Positions 20,207 to 28,476 of a stretch of DNA of 64,000 bases are shown one piece after another. Origin of the DNA: Paractinoplanes toevensis (GTDB taxonomy: Bacteria; Actinomycetota; Actinomycetes; Mycobacteriales; Micromonosporaceae). The stretch is from contig NZ_BOQN01000079.1 of NCBI RefSeq assembly GCF_018332695.1, positions 1-64,000 on the forward strand, written 5' to 3'. The stretch's first letter is position 1, and the number at the start of each line of letters is the position of its first letter. A program made the translations under genes and the position numbers. The notes below the pieces were generated by a model. That model did not search any database. It was not told the origin of the DNA and saw only the letters and a list, made by a program, of their open reading frames with translations.

Positions 20207-21449
20207 CGGAGCGGGCCACGGCGGCGCGCGGGCCGCGCCGGCGGCGCTGGGTCAGCAGCAACAACAGTGGGGTGCCGGCCAGCACGAGCGCGACCAGGCC
20301 GGCCGCCATCACCGTCGTCGCGCCGGGGCCGGGGGAGTGCACCGCGGGTGCGGCCGCCTTCGCCGCGCCGGTCGACTCGGTCTTGGCCTCGGTGGTCGCG
20401 GCGTTGCGGGCGGCCACGTCCTCCGGGGTGACCAGCTTGCCGACCGAGGAATCCGCGGGCTGCGCGAAACCCCAGTCGAGCAGCGCGGCGCCCTGCTGCC
20501 AGCCGCGCAGTGGATGGGCCTCGGCGCCGAGCAGCGTCACCACCAGGCGCCGGCCGTTGCGCTGGGCCCCGCCCACGTAACTGTGCCGGGCGACCGTGGT
20601 GAAGCCGGTCTTGCCACCCATCGCGCCCGGGTAGTTGTAGATCAGCTTGTTCTCGTTCTGGATCTGGAAGCCCTTCTGCTTCACCTGCGGCTGGGCCGGC
20701 ATCTGCGCGGTCCTGGTGAGCACATACTTGCGGAAGTCGGCGTTCGCGAAGTCCTTACGGGCGATCAGCGCCAGGTCGTACGCGCTGGTGAACTGGCCCT
20801 TGCCGTCCAGACCGCTGGGGGTGACCGCGTGCGTCTGGAACGCGCCCAGCCGCTGCGCCTCGGCGTTCATGGCGGCCACCGTCTTGGCCACTCCGTCCGA
20901 GCCGCCGCCGGCGGCCGTGCGGGCCAGGGCGTTCGCGGCGTCGTTGCCGGAGTTGAGCAGCAACCCCAGCCAGAGCGTGGAGACCTTGTATTTTCCGCCC
21001 ACCACGATGCCGACCGCCGAGCTGTTCACCTCGATGTCCAGGTCGCTGCGCACCGCGGTGATGGTCTGGTTCGGGTCGAGCTTGTCCATGACCGTCGCAG
21101 CCAAGAGCGTCTTCTGGACGCTGGCCGGGGTCTGGTAGACGTGCGGCCCGCAGGCGCCCAGCACCTCGCCGGTGTCCAGGTCGGCGACGATCCAGGTGGT
21201 GGCGGTGACCGCCGGCGGCTGTTTCGCGCCGGCCGGGATGACCAGGCCGTGGGTGGCCAGGGCGTCGCCGCCGACCGCGCTGTTGACCGGGTCGTCGGCC
21301 GGGGGCACCGGCCGGGGCGGGATGCCGGTGGGCTTGGCGACCTTCGGCTTGGGGCAGGGGATGTCCGCCGCGGCGGCCGGGGAGGCCGGAACGACGGCCG
21401 CCGCCGCGGCGAGGAGGAGCGCGGCGAGGGTTGCCGGAACACGGTTCAA
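20193..21449 (-). CDS. D-alanyl-D-alanine carboxypeptidase (peptidase S11)
   Basis: This 418-residue low-molecular-mass penicillin-binding protein trims the terminal D-Ala from peptidoglycan peptides outside the cell. It has a signal peptide, a Pro-rich stretch, the active-site tetrad SVQK (Ser110-Lys113), SGN (167-169) and KTG (in GAMGGKTGF). A C-terminal membrane helix and a basic tail (RRRRGPR) anchor it. The start is TTG at 21449, overlapping the stop of the preceding gene as TTGA, so translation is coupled to it. Confidence 0.92.
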   Translation of the reverse strand: MNRVPATLAALLLAAAAAVVPASPAAAADIPCPKPKVAKPTGIPPRPVPPADDPVNSAVGGDALATHGLVIPAGAKQPPAVTATTWIVADLDTGEVLGACGPHVYQTPASVQKTLLAATVMDKLDPNQTITAVRSDLDIEVNSSAVGIVVGGKYKVSTLWLGLLLNSGNDAANALARTAAGGGSDGVAKTVAAMNAEAQRLGAFQTHAVTPSGLDGKGQFTSAYDLALIARKDFANADFRKYVLTRTAQMPAQPQVKQKGFQIQNENKLIYNYPGAMGGKTGFTTVARHSYVGGAQRNGRRLVVTLLGAEAHPLRGWQQGAALLDWGFAQPADSSVGKLVTPEDVAARNAATTEAKTESTGAAKAAAPAVHSPGPGATTVMAAGLVALVLAGTPLLLLLTQRRRRGPRAAVARSVRRG

Positions 21450-21874
21450 GGCCAGGAGACTCCCGCGTCGAGTCGCTGATCAAGCAACTGGGCCAGGGGG
21501 ATGGTCTCGCCGTCGCCGCCGCCCGCGCCGACGATCAGCCGGGGGGTGCTCGGGGTCAGGTCGGCGCCGGTGAACCGGGCGCGCAGCGAGGCCGGGACGG
21601 TCAGAACGTAATACTCGCCGTTCGCACCGACGGCGACCGAGCGGTTGGACTTCAGATACCACCCCGTGGATCTCGTCCGGTACGTCGCGCGGCCGTCGAA
21701 GCTGCGAGCGGCCAGGGGATGCGGCGGCAGGCCGCGCTCGGCGGCCCGGCGGACGAAATCGGCGAGCAGGACCGCGGCCTCACGAGCCTCGGCTTCCCGG
21801 CTCGCGGCCTGTGCGGCGGCGTGCCCGGCGATGGCTTGCCGGCGCCGTTCGTGCCACGCCGCCCGTTCGTCCAT
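21446..21874 (-). CDS. Hypothetical protein coupled to the D,D-carboxypeptidase
   Basis: This 142-residue protein has an Ala/Arg/Glu-rich helical N-terminus (about residues 1-50) and then a compact domain (FDGRATYRTRSTGWYLKSNRSVAVGANGEYYVLTVPASL). No signal peptide or membrane segment is seen, and I do not recognise the family. The 4-bp overlap with the carboxypeptidase gene suggests co-expression. The ATG at 21874 is the first sensible start; the open frame beyond it enters the lsr2 control region. Confidence 0.7.
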   Translation of the reverse strand: MDERAAWHERRRQAIAGHAAAQAASREAEAREAAVLLADFVRRAAERGLPPHPLAARSFDGRATYRTRSTGWYLKSNRSVAVGANGEYYVLTVPASLRARFTGADLTPSTPRLIVGAGGGDGETIPLAQLLDQRLDAGVSWP

Positions 21875-21945
21875 GCCTGCGACCCTAGGTGATCCACACA
21901 CCCGGCGGCCACCCGGGAAATCTCGCCGTTTCCTGTGAATGTCGG

Positions 21946-21970
21946 TCCCGCCATTTGAATAACGGCGGGA
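21946..21970 (+). promoter_or_regulatory. Hairpin and AT-rich tract upstream of lsr2
   Basis: A 7-bp stem (TCCCGCC / GGCGGGA) lies 90-115 bp before lsr2, followed by the A+T-rich stretch AAGAATTGCGAAATTTGG. Lsr2 binds A+T-rich DNA, so autoregulation through this tract is plausible. Confidence 0.35.
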
Positions 21971-22061
21971 AAGAATTGCGAAATTTGGTTCGATGAGTTG
22001 CGCGGGATGCCGGTTTCGAGCAAGACTGGGCGCGGTTGATCGGATTAACTCGGGAGTCATT

Positions 22062-22403
22062 ATGGCGCGGCAGGTTATCACCACTCTGATCGACGATCTG
22101 GACGGAAAGAAGGCGGACCGCACCGTCGAGTTCAGCCTGGACGGCATTAACTACACGATCGACCTTTCCGAGGCCAATGCCGGGAAGCTGCGTAAGGCAC
22201 TCGACCCGTACATCAGCGCGGGCACCCGCCTCGGTCGCGGCCCCGGCCGGATCGGCGCCCGCCGGGGCGTTCCCAGCCGCACCGCGGGCTCTCGCGACGA
22301 GAACCGCCTGATCCGCGAGTGGGCGCAGGCCAACGGCCACCAGATTTCCGAGCGCGGCCGCATTCCGCAGTCCGTTACGGACGCGTACCGCGCGGCTCAC
22401 TGA
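22062..22403 (+). CDS. lsr2: Lsr2 nucleoid-associated protein
   Basis: This 113-residue protein is a full-length Lsr2, the actinobacterial H-NS analogue that coats A+T-rich DNA and silences foreign or specialised genes. The N-terminal dimerisation domain (QVITTLIDDLDGKKADRTV ... FSLDGINYTIDLS) and the C-terminal domain (REWAQANGHQISERGRIP) with the RGR minor-groove hook are both present. The linker is Arg/Gly-rich. The ATG at 22062 is preceded by CGGGAG. Confidence 0.96.
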   Translation: MARQVITTLIDDLDGKKADRTVEFSLDGINYTIDLSEANAGKLRKALDPYISAGTRLGRGPGRIGARRGVPSRTAGSRDENRLIREWAQANGHQISERGRIPQSVTDAYRAAH

Positions 22404-22460
22404 GTTGATGGCTTCGCTTCGCTCAGCGGGGCGATCGCGGCTCGGGTTGAGCGGCCGGGT

Positions 22461-23339
22461 TCAGATTCCGCGGAGCGCCGGCAGGCGCTCCGCAACTGAT
22501 TCCAGGACCTTTTCGTCGCCGGCGTACCAGCTCGCGGTGCGCGGCCAATGCGTGATGGCGTCGGTGAAGCCGAGGTCGGCGGCACGGCCGATCGCATCGG
22601 TGAAGGCGTCGACGCTGGTCATCGAATAGAGCGGGGCCGAGTCCAGGTTCAGATAGCGCGGGATCGCGTCCAGCGGCCGGCCGGCCGCGGTCAGGGCCTC
22701 GGCGAATCGGGACGAGATCTCGGCCACCGCGCGCCACCACGACGCGAGATCGTCGGCCTGCGGGCCGGTGGTCACCCAGCCGTCGCCGTGCCGGGCGGCC
22801 AGCCGCAGCGCCCGTGGGCCGTTGGCCGCCACCACGAACGGCGGCCGCGGCTGCTGCACCGGGCCGGGAATGCTGCGCGCGTCGATCGCGGTGTAGAACT
22901 CCCCGCGGTGGGTGGTGGCCGGATTGGTGAGGATCGTGCCGAGCAGGTCGAGGAACTCGGTGAACCGGTCCACCCGCCGGCCCGGCGTCAGCTCCGGCTC
23001 GCCGAGGACCGCCGAGTCGAAGCCGATCCCGCCGGCGCCCAGCCCCAGCAGCAGGCGGCCGCCGGAGATGTCGTCGAGCGCGGTGACCTCCCGGGCGAAG
23101 TGCACCGGGTGCCGGAAGTTCGGCGACGCGACATAGGTGCCCAGCTTGATCGTGCTGGTCACGCCGGCCGCCGCGGTCAGGGTCGGCACCGCGTCGAACC
23201 ACGGCCCGTCGATCAGGTCGCGCCACCCGAGGTGGTCGTAGGTCCAGGCGTGGTCGAAGCCGTACTCCTCGGCGCGGCGCCACCGCTCGGAGGCGACCGA
23301 CCAGCGCTGGTCGGGAAGGATCACGATGCCGATGCGCAT
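22461..23339 (-). CDS. LLM-class F420-dependent oxidoreductase
   Basis: This 292-residue protein is a luciferase-like monooxygenase-fold enzyme. It starts MRIGIVILPDQ and carries YGFDHAWTYDHL, KLGTYVASPNFRHPVHFARE and SGGRLLLGLGAGGIGFD, the cofactor-binding pattern of F420 members. It follows the MarR gene by 14 bp on the same strand, so the regulator probably controls it. Its substrate cannot be predicted. Confidence 0.88.
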   Translation of the reverse strand: MRIGIVILPDQRWSVASERWRRAEEYGFDHAWTYDHLGWRDLIDGPWFDAVPTLTAAAGVTSTIKLGTYVASPNFRHPVHFAREVTALDDISGGRLLLGLGAGGIGFDSAVLGEPELTPGRRVDRFTEFLDLLGTILTNPATTHRGEFYTAIDARSIPGPVQQPRPPFVVAANGPRALRLAARHGDGWVTTGPQADDLASWWRAVAEISSRFAEALTAAGRPLDAIPRYLNLDSAPLYSMTSVDAFTDAIGRAADLGFTDAITHWPRTASWYAGDEKVLESVAERLPALRGI

Positions 23340-23353
23340 ATCGGGACGCTATC

Positions 23354-23809
23354 TCAGGCCGAGCGCAGAGCACCGCCGTGGTCGGGGTCGGTGGCCGCGG
23401 CGAACGCCTCCAGGGCCCGCACGAGGTCCTGCCGATCGTCGTCGGGCATTCTTTCCAGCACCGCGGCGAGGGCCGTGCGACGGCGCTCGCGCAACTGGTC
23501 GAGCAGCCGCCGGGCGGCTGGGGTGAGCAGCAGCCGCACCTCGCGGCGGTCCCGCGGGTCGGGCACCCGGCGCAGCAGACCGGTCGCCTCCAGGCGGTCG
23601 CAGAGCCGGCTCGCCGACGACGGCACCACCTCGAGCGCCTCGGCCAGCCGGCTCATGTTGGTGTGCCGGTTGCCCGCGACGATGGTGAGCACGCGCAACT
23701 GGGCCGGCGGAACGGCCGGCGAGCGGGCGTCGCTGGTGCTGAGCACGGACACGAGGGACTCGACCGCCGTTTCGACGGCCGCGGCGACGGCGGTGACCCG
23801 GTCGTCCAT
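23354..23809 (-). CDS. MarR-family transcriptional regulator
   Basis: This 151-residue winged-helix regulator has the typical segments VLTIVAGNRHTNMSRLAEAL, VVPSSASRLCDRLEATGLLRR and the wing DPRDRREVRLLLTPAARR. It heads a two-gene unit with the LLM oxidoreductase. MarR proteins usually repress such enzymes until a small phenolic or toxic ligand binds. The ATG at 23809 gives a normal-length protein. Confidence 0.9.
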   Translation of the reverse strand: MDDRVTAVAAAVETAVESLVSVLSTSDARSPAVPPAQLRVLTIVAGNRHTNMSRLAEALEVVPSSASRLCDRLEATGLLRRVPDPRDRREVRLLLTPAARRLLDQLRERRRTALAAVLERMPDDDRQDLVRALEAFAAATDPDHGGALRSA

Positions 23810-23877
23810 GTATGTGTCCCGTTCTGCCGTGCTCGATGCTCGGAGGCGACCTGCCCACTACCCCCACGGCCGACGGA

Positions 23878-25029
23878 TCATGCCGGTAGACGCAGCCAAT
23901 CCAAGCAGACAATCACGGCGTCGTCCTCCGGGTCGACTCCCGCATGGTAGTCACGCAGACTGCGCAGCACGGTCCCGACCGCCTCGGACGGCGGCTGTAG
24001 CCGGGTCGAGCGCAGGGCCGTGAGCAGCGCGGCCGACCCGAAGTCGGGGCGTCCGCCGGGGGCCGCGGCGTGCACGCCGTCGCTGGCCACGAGCAGCCGG
24101 TCGCCCGGTTCGAGCTGCACCTTCTGGATCTCGTAGCGGGTGTCGCCGAACATGCCGAGCGGGAGTTGCTGGTCGAAGGTGATGGGGCGGATGTCGCCGT
24201 TGCGGGCGATCATCGCGCGCGGCGACCCGGCGTCGACCGCCTCGACCCCGCCGCCGGTCAGATCGATCTCCATCAGCAGGGTGGCCACGTGCGCGTCGCC
24301 GCCGTTCCGGGAGTAGATCGCGTCGGAGGCCAGTTCGGCCTGCTCGACGATGTTGGCGCCGGACCGGCGGGCGTTGCGCATGGCGTTCACCGCCACGGCG
24401 GTCAGCAGGGTCGCCTCGAGCCCGTCGCCGCTTCCGTTGAGAACGGTCAGGGTGATCCGGTCGCCGGTGACCGCCCAGTCGTAGTGGTCGCCGTAGACCG
24501 CGTAGGCCGGTTCGAGCGCGCCGGCCAGCCGGAACCGCTCGCCGCTGAGCGAGCGTCCGGGCAGCATGTCCCACTGGAGCTCGGCGGCCATGGTGAGCCG
24601 CTGTTTGCGGCGCACCAGGTGATAGCGGTCGGTGTCCTGATCGGCGGTGCGCAGGGCCATGGCGAGCTCGCCGGCGATCATGTGCAGGTCCTGGGTGACG
24701 GCGCGGGTCGGCGGTGTGCGGGTCTCGATCCGCAGCACGCCGAGCCGGTCACCCCAGACGGTCAGCGGCAGGATCAGCCGGGTCGTGCCGTCGGCCCGGG
24801 GGTCGATGATCGGCTCCTGGCTGCCGAAGCAGCGCTGTTCGAGCGGGCCGCCGGCCGGACCGTCGGGGTCGAGCACGGGGCGCAGGGTGGACAGGCTCAG
24901 ATCACCCAGCAGCACCTCGACGCCGTCGGCGGCGTAGCGGGTGCGCAGGTGTTCGGCGGTGACCTCGGGAAGGCGATCGGGTGGCGCCGCGCGGAGCAGG
25001 GCTCCCACCGATGCCGGGCCGTCGGACAC
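23878..25029 (-). CDS. PP2C-type SpoIIE-like phosphatase
   Basis: This 383-residue protein resembles RsbU/SpoIIE phosphatases, which dephosphorylate anti-anti-sigma factors in partner-switching systems. A GAF-like N-terminal half (residues 1-165) precedes the phosphatase half with YGDHYDW, DRLLVASDGV and the final DDAVIVCLDW. At the metal-binding DVSG position it reads LNGSGDG, with Asn replacing the usual Asp, so catalysis may be altered. The GTG at 25029 follows AAAGGAG by 5 bases; the ATG at 25044 overlaps that site. It lies 87 bp downstream of an RsbW-like gene. Confidence 0.8.
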   Translation of the reverse strand: MSDGPASVGALLRAAPPDRLPEVTAEHLRTRYAADGVEVLLGDLSLSTLRPVLDPDGPAGGPLEQRCFGSQEPIIDPRADGTTRLILPLTVWGDRLGVLRIETRTPPTRAVTQDLHMIAGELAMALRTADQDTDRYHLVRRKQRLTMAAELQWDMLPGRSLSGERFRLAGALEPAYAVYGDHYDWAVTGDRITLTVLNGSGDGLEATLLTAVAVNAMRNARRSGANIVEQAELASDAIYSRNGGDAHVATLLMEIDLTGGGVEAVDAGSPRAMIARNGDIRPITFDQQLPLGMFGDTRYEIQKVQLEPGDRLLVASDGVHAAAPGGRPDFGSAALLTALRSTRLQPPSEAVGTVLRSLRDYHAGVDPEDDAVIVCLDWLRLPA

Positions 25030-25116
25030 TCGATCTCCTTTCATGTTTCGGGCGCGCAATAGTTGCCGGACGGCAAGCATGATAAGTGCTCGGCCCGGTC
25101 GAGGACTGACTGGGTC

Positions 25117-25509
25117 CTAGGCGAACGACTTCTCGAAATGGATCAAGCTGCCGCGACGCGGTGCGGACTGCATCCGGACGTTCTCGGCAAGTGCCTTGAT
25201 CAGGAAAAGGCCGCGGCCACGCTCGTTGCCCGGCCCCGGCGGACCGACCGACTCGGGGTCGAAGCCGTCTCCGTCGTCGCGCACGTCGATGCTGCAGTGA
25301 TCCTCGGCGACCTCGAGGCATACCTCGAAGTTGTCGGCGCCGTTCGCGTGGTCGATCACATTGGCGCAGGCCTCGGTGATCGCGATCTCCAGGTCGGCGC
25401 CGTGCGCCCGGTCGACCTGCAGGGCGGCAAGTGCGGAGCGCAGCAGCCGCCGCACGGCCGGCACGCTGCCGGTCTCGCGCGGAAGGTTCAGGCGGACTGT
25501 CATACGCAT
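25117..25509 (-). CDS. RsbW-like anti-sigma serine kinase
   Basis: This 130-residue GHKL ATPase has the N box (EIAITEACANVIDHA), G1 (DDGDGFDP) and G2 (RGRGLFLIKAL) motifs intact. Such kinases hold sigma factors inactive and phosphorylate an anti-anti-sigma partner. It is followed by the SpoIIE-like phosphatase on the same strand and is divergent from the membrane-tethered sigma factor. No anti-anti-sigma gene is in the window. Starts at 25509 and 25503 are both possible. Confidence 0.85.
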   Translation of the reverse strand: MRMTVRLNLPRETGSVPAVRRLLRSALAALQVDRAHGADLEIAITEACANVIDHANGADNFEVCLEVAEDHCSIDVRDDGDGFDPESVGPPGPGNERGRGLFLIKALAENVRMQSAPRRGSLIHFEKSFA

Positions 25510-25659
25510 AGCTCATCTGTGCCCGTCGGATGGCCGGACTAATCCCGAGCCGCTCATCCGGGTGGGCCGGGAAAACGTGTTATCCATGGACGGCTTGCGC
25601 GTCCCCCTATGGTCGGCCGCTGAGACCGGTGGCCGGGACGTTCGACGAGAGGCAGGAAC

Positions 25660-27465
25660 ATGGCGGACCAACCCGACATTGCGACGGTCGTCGCGGCGCG
25701 TGCCGGCGACCCGGCCGCCGTCGACCGGCTCGTCGCGGGGTACATGCCGCTGGTCTACACGATCGTCGGCCGGGCCCTGGAGGGCCACGCGGACGTCGAC
25801 GACGTGGTGCAGGACGTCATGCTGCGGGTGCTGCGCAACCTCGGCGACCTGCGCGAGCCGGAATCGTTCCGGTCCTGGCTGGTGGCGATCACGGTCCGCC
25901 AGGTGCGGGAGCGGTTCCGCGCCCGGCGCGGCGCACCCGAGGCGCTCGTCCACGAGGACGTACGCGATCCGGGTGCCGACTTCACCGATCTCGCGATCAC
26001 CCGTCTCGAGCTATCCGGGCAGCGCCGGGAGACCGCCGAGGCGACCCGCTGGCTCGACGAGGACAACCGGGAACTGCTGTCGCTGTGGTGGCTGGAGGCC
26101 TCCGGCGAGCTGACCCGGGACGAGATCGTCGAGGCCACCGAGGTGACCCGGCAGCACGCGGCGGTGCGGATCCAGCGGATGAAGGGCCAGCTGGAGACCG
26201 CCCGGGCCGTGGTGCGGGCGCTGCACGCCCAGCCGCCCTGCCCGGAACTGCGGCTGGTCACCGTGCCCTGGGACGGCACTCCCGGCGCGTTGTGGCGCAA
26301 GCGCATCGCCCGCCACACCCGCGACTGTTCCTACTGCGCCCCGAGCTGGAACAACCTGGTCGCGGCCGAGCGACTGCTGGCCGGCATGGCGCTGGTGCCC
26401 CTCCCGGCCGCGCTGACCGGCAAGGTGGTGGCCGCGAAGACGGTGGTGGGCGGGGGAACCCACCTGGCTGCCAAGATCGGCTTGGGCGTGTCGCAGAAGG
26501 TGCTGACCGCGGCCCTCTCCACGGTCGCGGTCGCGGGTGCGGCGACCGCGGTGGTCGTCATCCGGCAGGACCCGCCGCCCTCGACTCCGACGGCGGCCGT
26601 CCTCGCCACTCAGTCGACCGCTCCACGGCGTACGCCATCAGCCGGCCCGACCACGACGTCGCCGTCGGCGTCCCCCTCACCGACGGTGAAGAAGACCTCG
26701 AAGAAGCCCGTCGTGATCACCGCCAAGGCGAGCAAGAAGAAGGGCGTCGGGGTCTGGGAGTTCACCGGGGTCAAGGCGGCCCTGGCCGACGTGGGCGCCG
26801 GTTGGTACTACAACTGGGCGCCCGACAACGACAACCTGCCCGGTCCGTCCGGCGTCGAGTTCGTGCCGATGATCTGGGGCAAGGCCAACGTCACCGACGG
26901 CACCATCGCCCAGGCCAAGAAGGAGAGCGAGGGCGAGCTGCTCGGTTTCAACGAGCCGGACATGTCCGGGCAGGCCAACATGAGCGTCGAGGACGCCCTG
27001 GCCGACTGGCCCAAGCTCCAGGCGACCGGGCTGCGGCTGGGTTCCCCGGCCGTCGCGTACGGCGGTGACACCGCCGGCGGATGGCTCGACCGGTTCATGA
27101 GTGGCGCCGAGGCCAAGGGTTACCGGGTCGATTTCATCACCCTGCACTGGTACGGAAGTGACTTCAGCGACGCCGCGGTCAATCAGTTCCTCGGGTACGT
27201 CGATGCCGTGCACAAGCGCTACAACAAGCCGATCTGGATCACCGAGTACGGGCTGATGAACTTCTCCGGCTCGCCGAAATACCCGTCCGACGCGCAGAAG
27301 GTCGCCTTCATCTCGGGCAGCACCAAGGGTCTGGAGAGCCGTTCGTTCGTCGAGCGGTACGCCTGGTTCGGCCTGCCGGCGGTTGGCGACAGCGTCGATT
27401 TCGGCCTCTACAAGGACGGTGATTCTCCCACCGCGGCGGGTCAGGCCTACAAAGCCGCGGGTTAG
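25660..27465 (+). CDS. ECF-type sigma factor fused to membrane helix and GH128-type glycosidase
   Basis: This single 601-residue frame joins two normally separate proteins. Residues 8-90 are sigma region 2 (VDDVVQDVMLRVLRNLGDL, then SFRSWLVAITVRQVRERF), and 125-185 are region 4 (ELTRDEIVEATEVTRQHAAV). His219-x3-Cys223-x2-Cys226 resembles the zinc motif of ZAS anti-sigma factors. About 282-301 is one membrane helix, and 303-362 is a Pro/Ser/Thr/Lys-rich linker. Residues 363-601 match the Asl1/GH128 endo-beta-1,3-glucanase fold, with GFNEPD (Glu432) and WITEYG (Glu529) as likely catalytic residues. The predicted topology puts sigma inside and the glycosidase outside. The frame has no break and codon use is uniform. 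It may sense glucan directly. Confidence 0.9.
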   Translation: MADQPDIATVVAARAGDPAAVDRLVAGYMPLVYTIVGRALEGHADVDDVVQDVMLRVLRNLGDLREPESFRSWLVAITVRQVRERFRARRGAPEALVHEDVRDPGADFTDLAITRLELSGQRRETAEATRWLDEDNRELLSLWWLEASGELTRDEIVEATEVTRQHAAVRIQRMKGQLETARAVVRALHAQPPCPELRLVTVPWDGTPGALWRKRIARHTRDCSYCAPSWNNLVAAERLLAGMALVPLPAALTGKVVAAKTVVGGGTHLAAKIGLGVSQKVLTAALSTVAVAGAATAVVVIRQDPPPSTPTAAVLATQSTAPRRTPSAGPTTTSPSASPSPTVKKTSKKPVVITAKASKKKGVGVWEFTGVKAALADVGAGWYYNWAPDNDNLPGPSGVEFVPMIWGKANVTDGTIAQAKKESEGELLGFNEPDMSGQANMSVEDALADWPKLQATGLRLGSPAVAYGGDTAGGWLDRFMSGAEAKGYRVDFITLHWYGSDFSDAAVNQFLGYVDAVHKRYNKPIWITEYGLMNFSGSPKYPSDAQKVAFISGSTKGLESRSFVERYAWFGLPAVGDSVDFGLYKDGDSPTAAGQAYKAAG

Positions 27466-27474
27466 ATTCGAACC

Positions 27475-28476
27475 ATGATTCGGTTCGGGTACAAGGCGTC
27501 GGCGGAGCAGTTCGCCCCGGCGGAACTTCTGAAATACGGCGTGCTGGCCGAGGAGCTGGGCTTCGACTCGGTCTTCACGTCAGATCACCTGCAGCCGTGG
27601 CGGCACGACGACGGGCACGCCCCGGCCGCCCTGCCGTGGCTCGGCGCTCTGGCCGCCCGCACCGAGCGGGTGCTGATCGGCACCAGCGTGCTCACCCCGA
27701 CGTTCCGCTACCACCCGGCCGTGGTGGCGCAGGCGTTCGCCACGCTGGGCTGCCTCGCCCCGGGCCGGGTGGTGCTCGGCGTCGGCTCCGGCGAGTCGCT
27801 CAACGAGGTGCCGCTGGGCATCCCGTGGCCGGACGGCAAGGAGCGGTTCGCCCGGCTCAAGGAGGCCGTGCTGCTGATCCAGAAGTTGTGGCGCGAGGAC
27901 CGGGTGACCACCGAGGGCCAGTTCTACCGGGTGGAGAACGCCACGATCTACGACAAGCCGGAGACGCCCGTCCCGATCTACATCGGCGCCTCCGGGCCGG
28001 CCGCGACCCGGCTGGCCGGGCGGATCTCCGACGGCTTCATCACCACCAGCGGCAAGGGCGCCGAGCTCTACACCGAGACGCTGCTGCCGGCCGTGCGCGA
28101 GGGCGCCGAGAAGGCCGGCCGCAAGGTCGACGACCTGGACCTGATGATCGAGGTCAAGGTGTCCTTCGACGAGGACATCGAGCAGGCTCGCAACAACACG
28201 CACTACTGGGGCGCGCTGGCCCTGACCCCGGACGAGAAGACCGGCGTCGAGGACCCGATCGAGATGCAGCGGCTGTCCGACGCGCTGCCGGTCGAGCGCA
28301 CGATGACCCGCTGGATCTGCTCCAGCGATCCGGAGGAGCACGCCCTGCGGATCACCGACTACCTCGACATGGGCTTCAAGCACCTGGTCTTCCACGCCCC
28401 CGGGCCCGACCAGGAGCGTTTCCTGCGCCTCTACTCCGAGCAGATCCTGCCCAAGCTGCGCGAGCGCGCCGCCTAG
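27475..28476 (+). CDS. fgd: F420-dependent glucose-6-phosphate dehydrogenase
   Basis: This 333-residue enzyme oxidises glucose-6-phosphate to 6-phosphogluconolactone and reduces cofactor F420, feeding the F420 enzymes of the cell. It matches FGD closely in length and sequence: FDSVFTSDHLQPWRH, VLIGTSVLTPTFRYHP, VGSGESLNE, IYIGASGP and HYWGALALTP. The ATG at 27475 lies only 9 bp after the sigma-glycosidase fusion on the same strand, so read-through is likely. Its stop shares CTAG with the stop of the convergent glycosyltransferase gene. Confidence 0.95.
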   Translation: MIRFGYKASAEQFAPAELLKYGVLAEELGFDSVFTSDHLQPWRHDDGHAPAALPWLGALAARTERVLIGTSVLTPTFRYHPAVVAQAFATLGCLAPGRVVLGVGSGESLNEVPLGIPWPDGKERFARLKEAVLLIQKLWREDRVTTEGQFYRVENATIYDKPETPVPIYIGASGPAATRLAGRISDGFITTSGKGAELYTETLLPAVREGAEKAGRKVDDLDLMIEVKVSFDEDIEQARNNTHYWGALALTPDEKTGVEDPIEMQRLSDALPVERTMTRWICSSDPEEHALRITDYLDMGFKHLVFHAPGPDQERFLRLYSEQILPKLRERAA

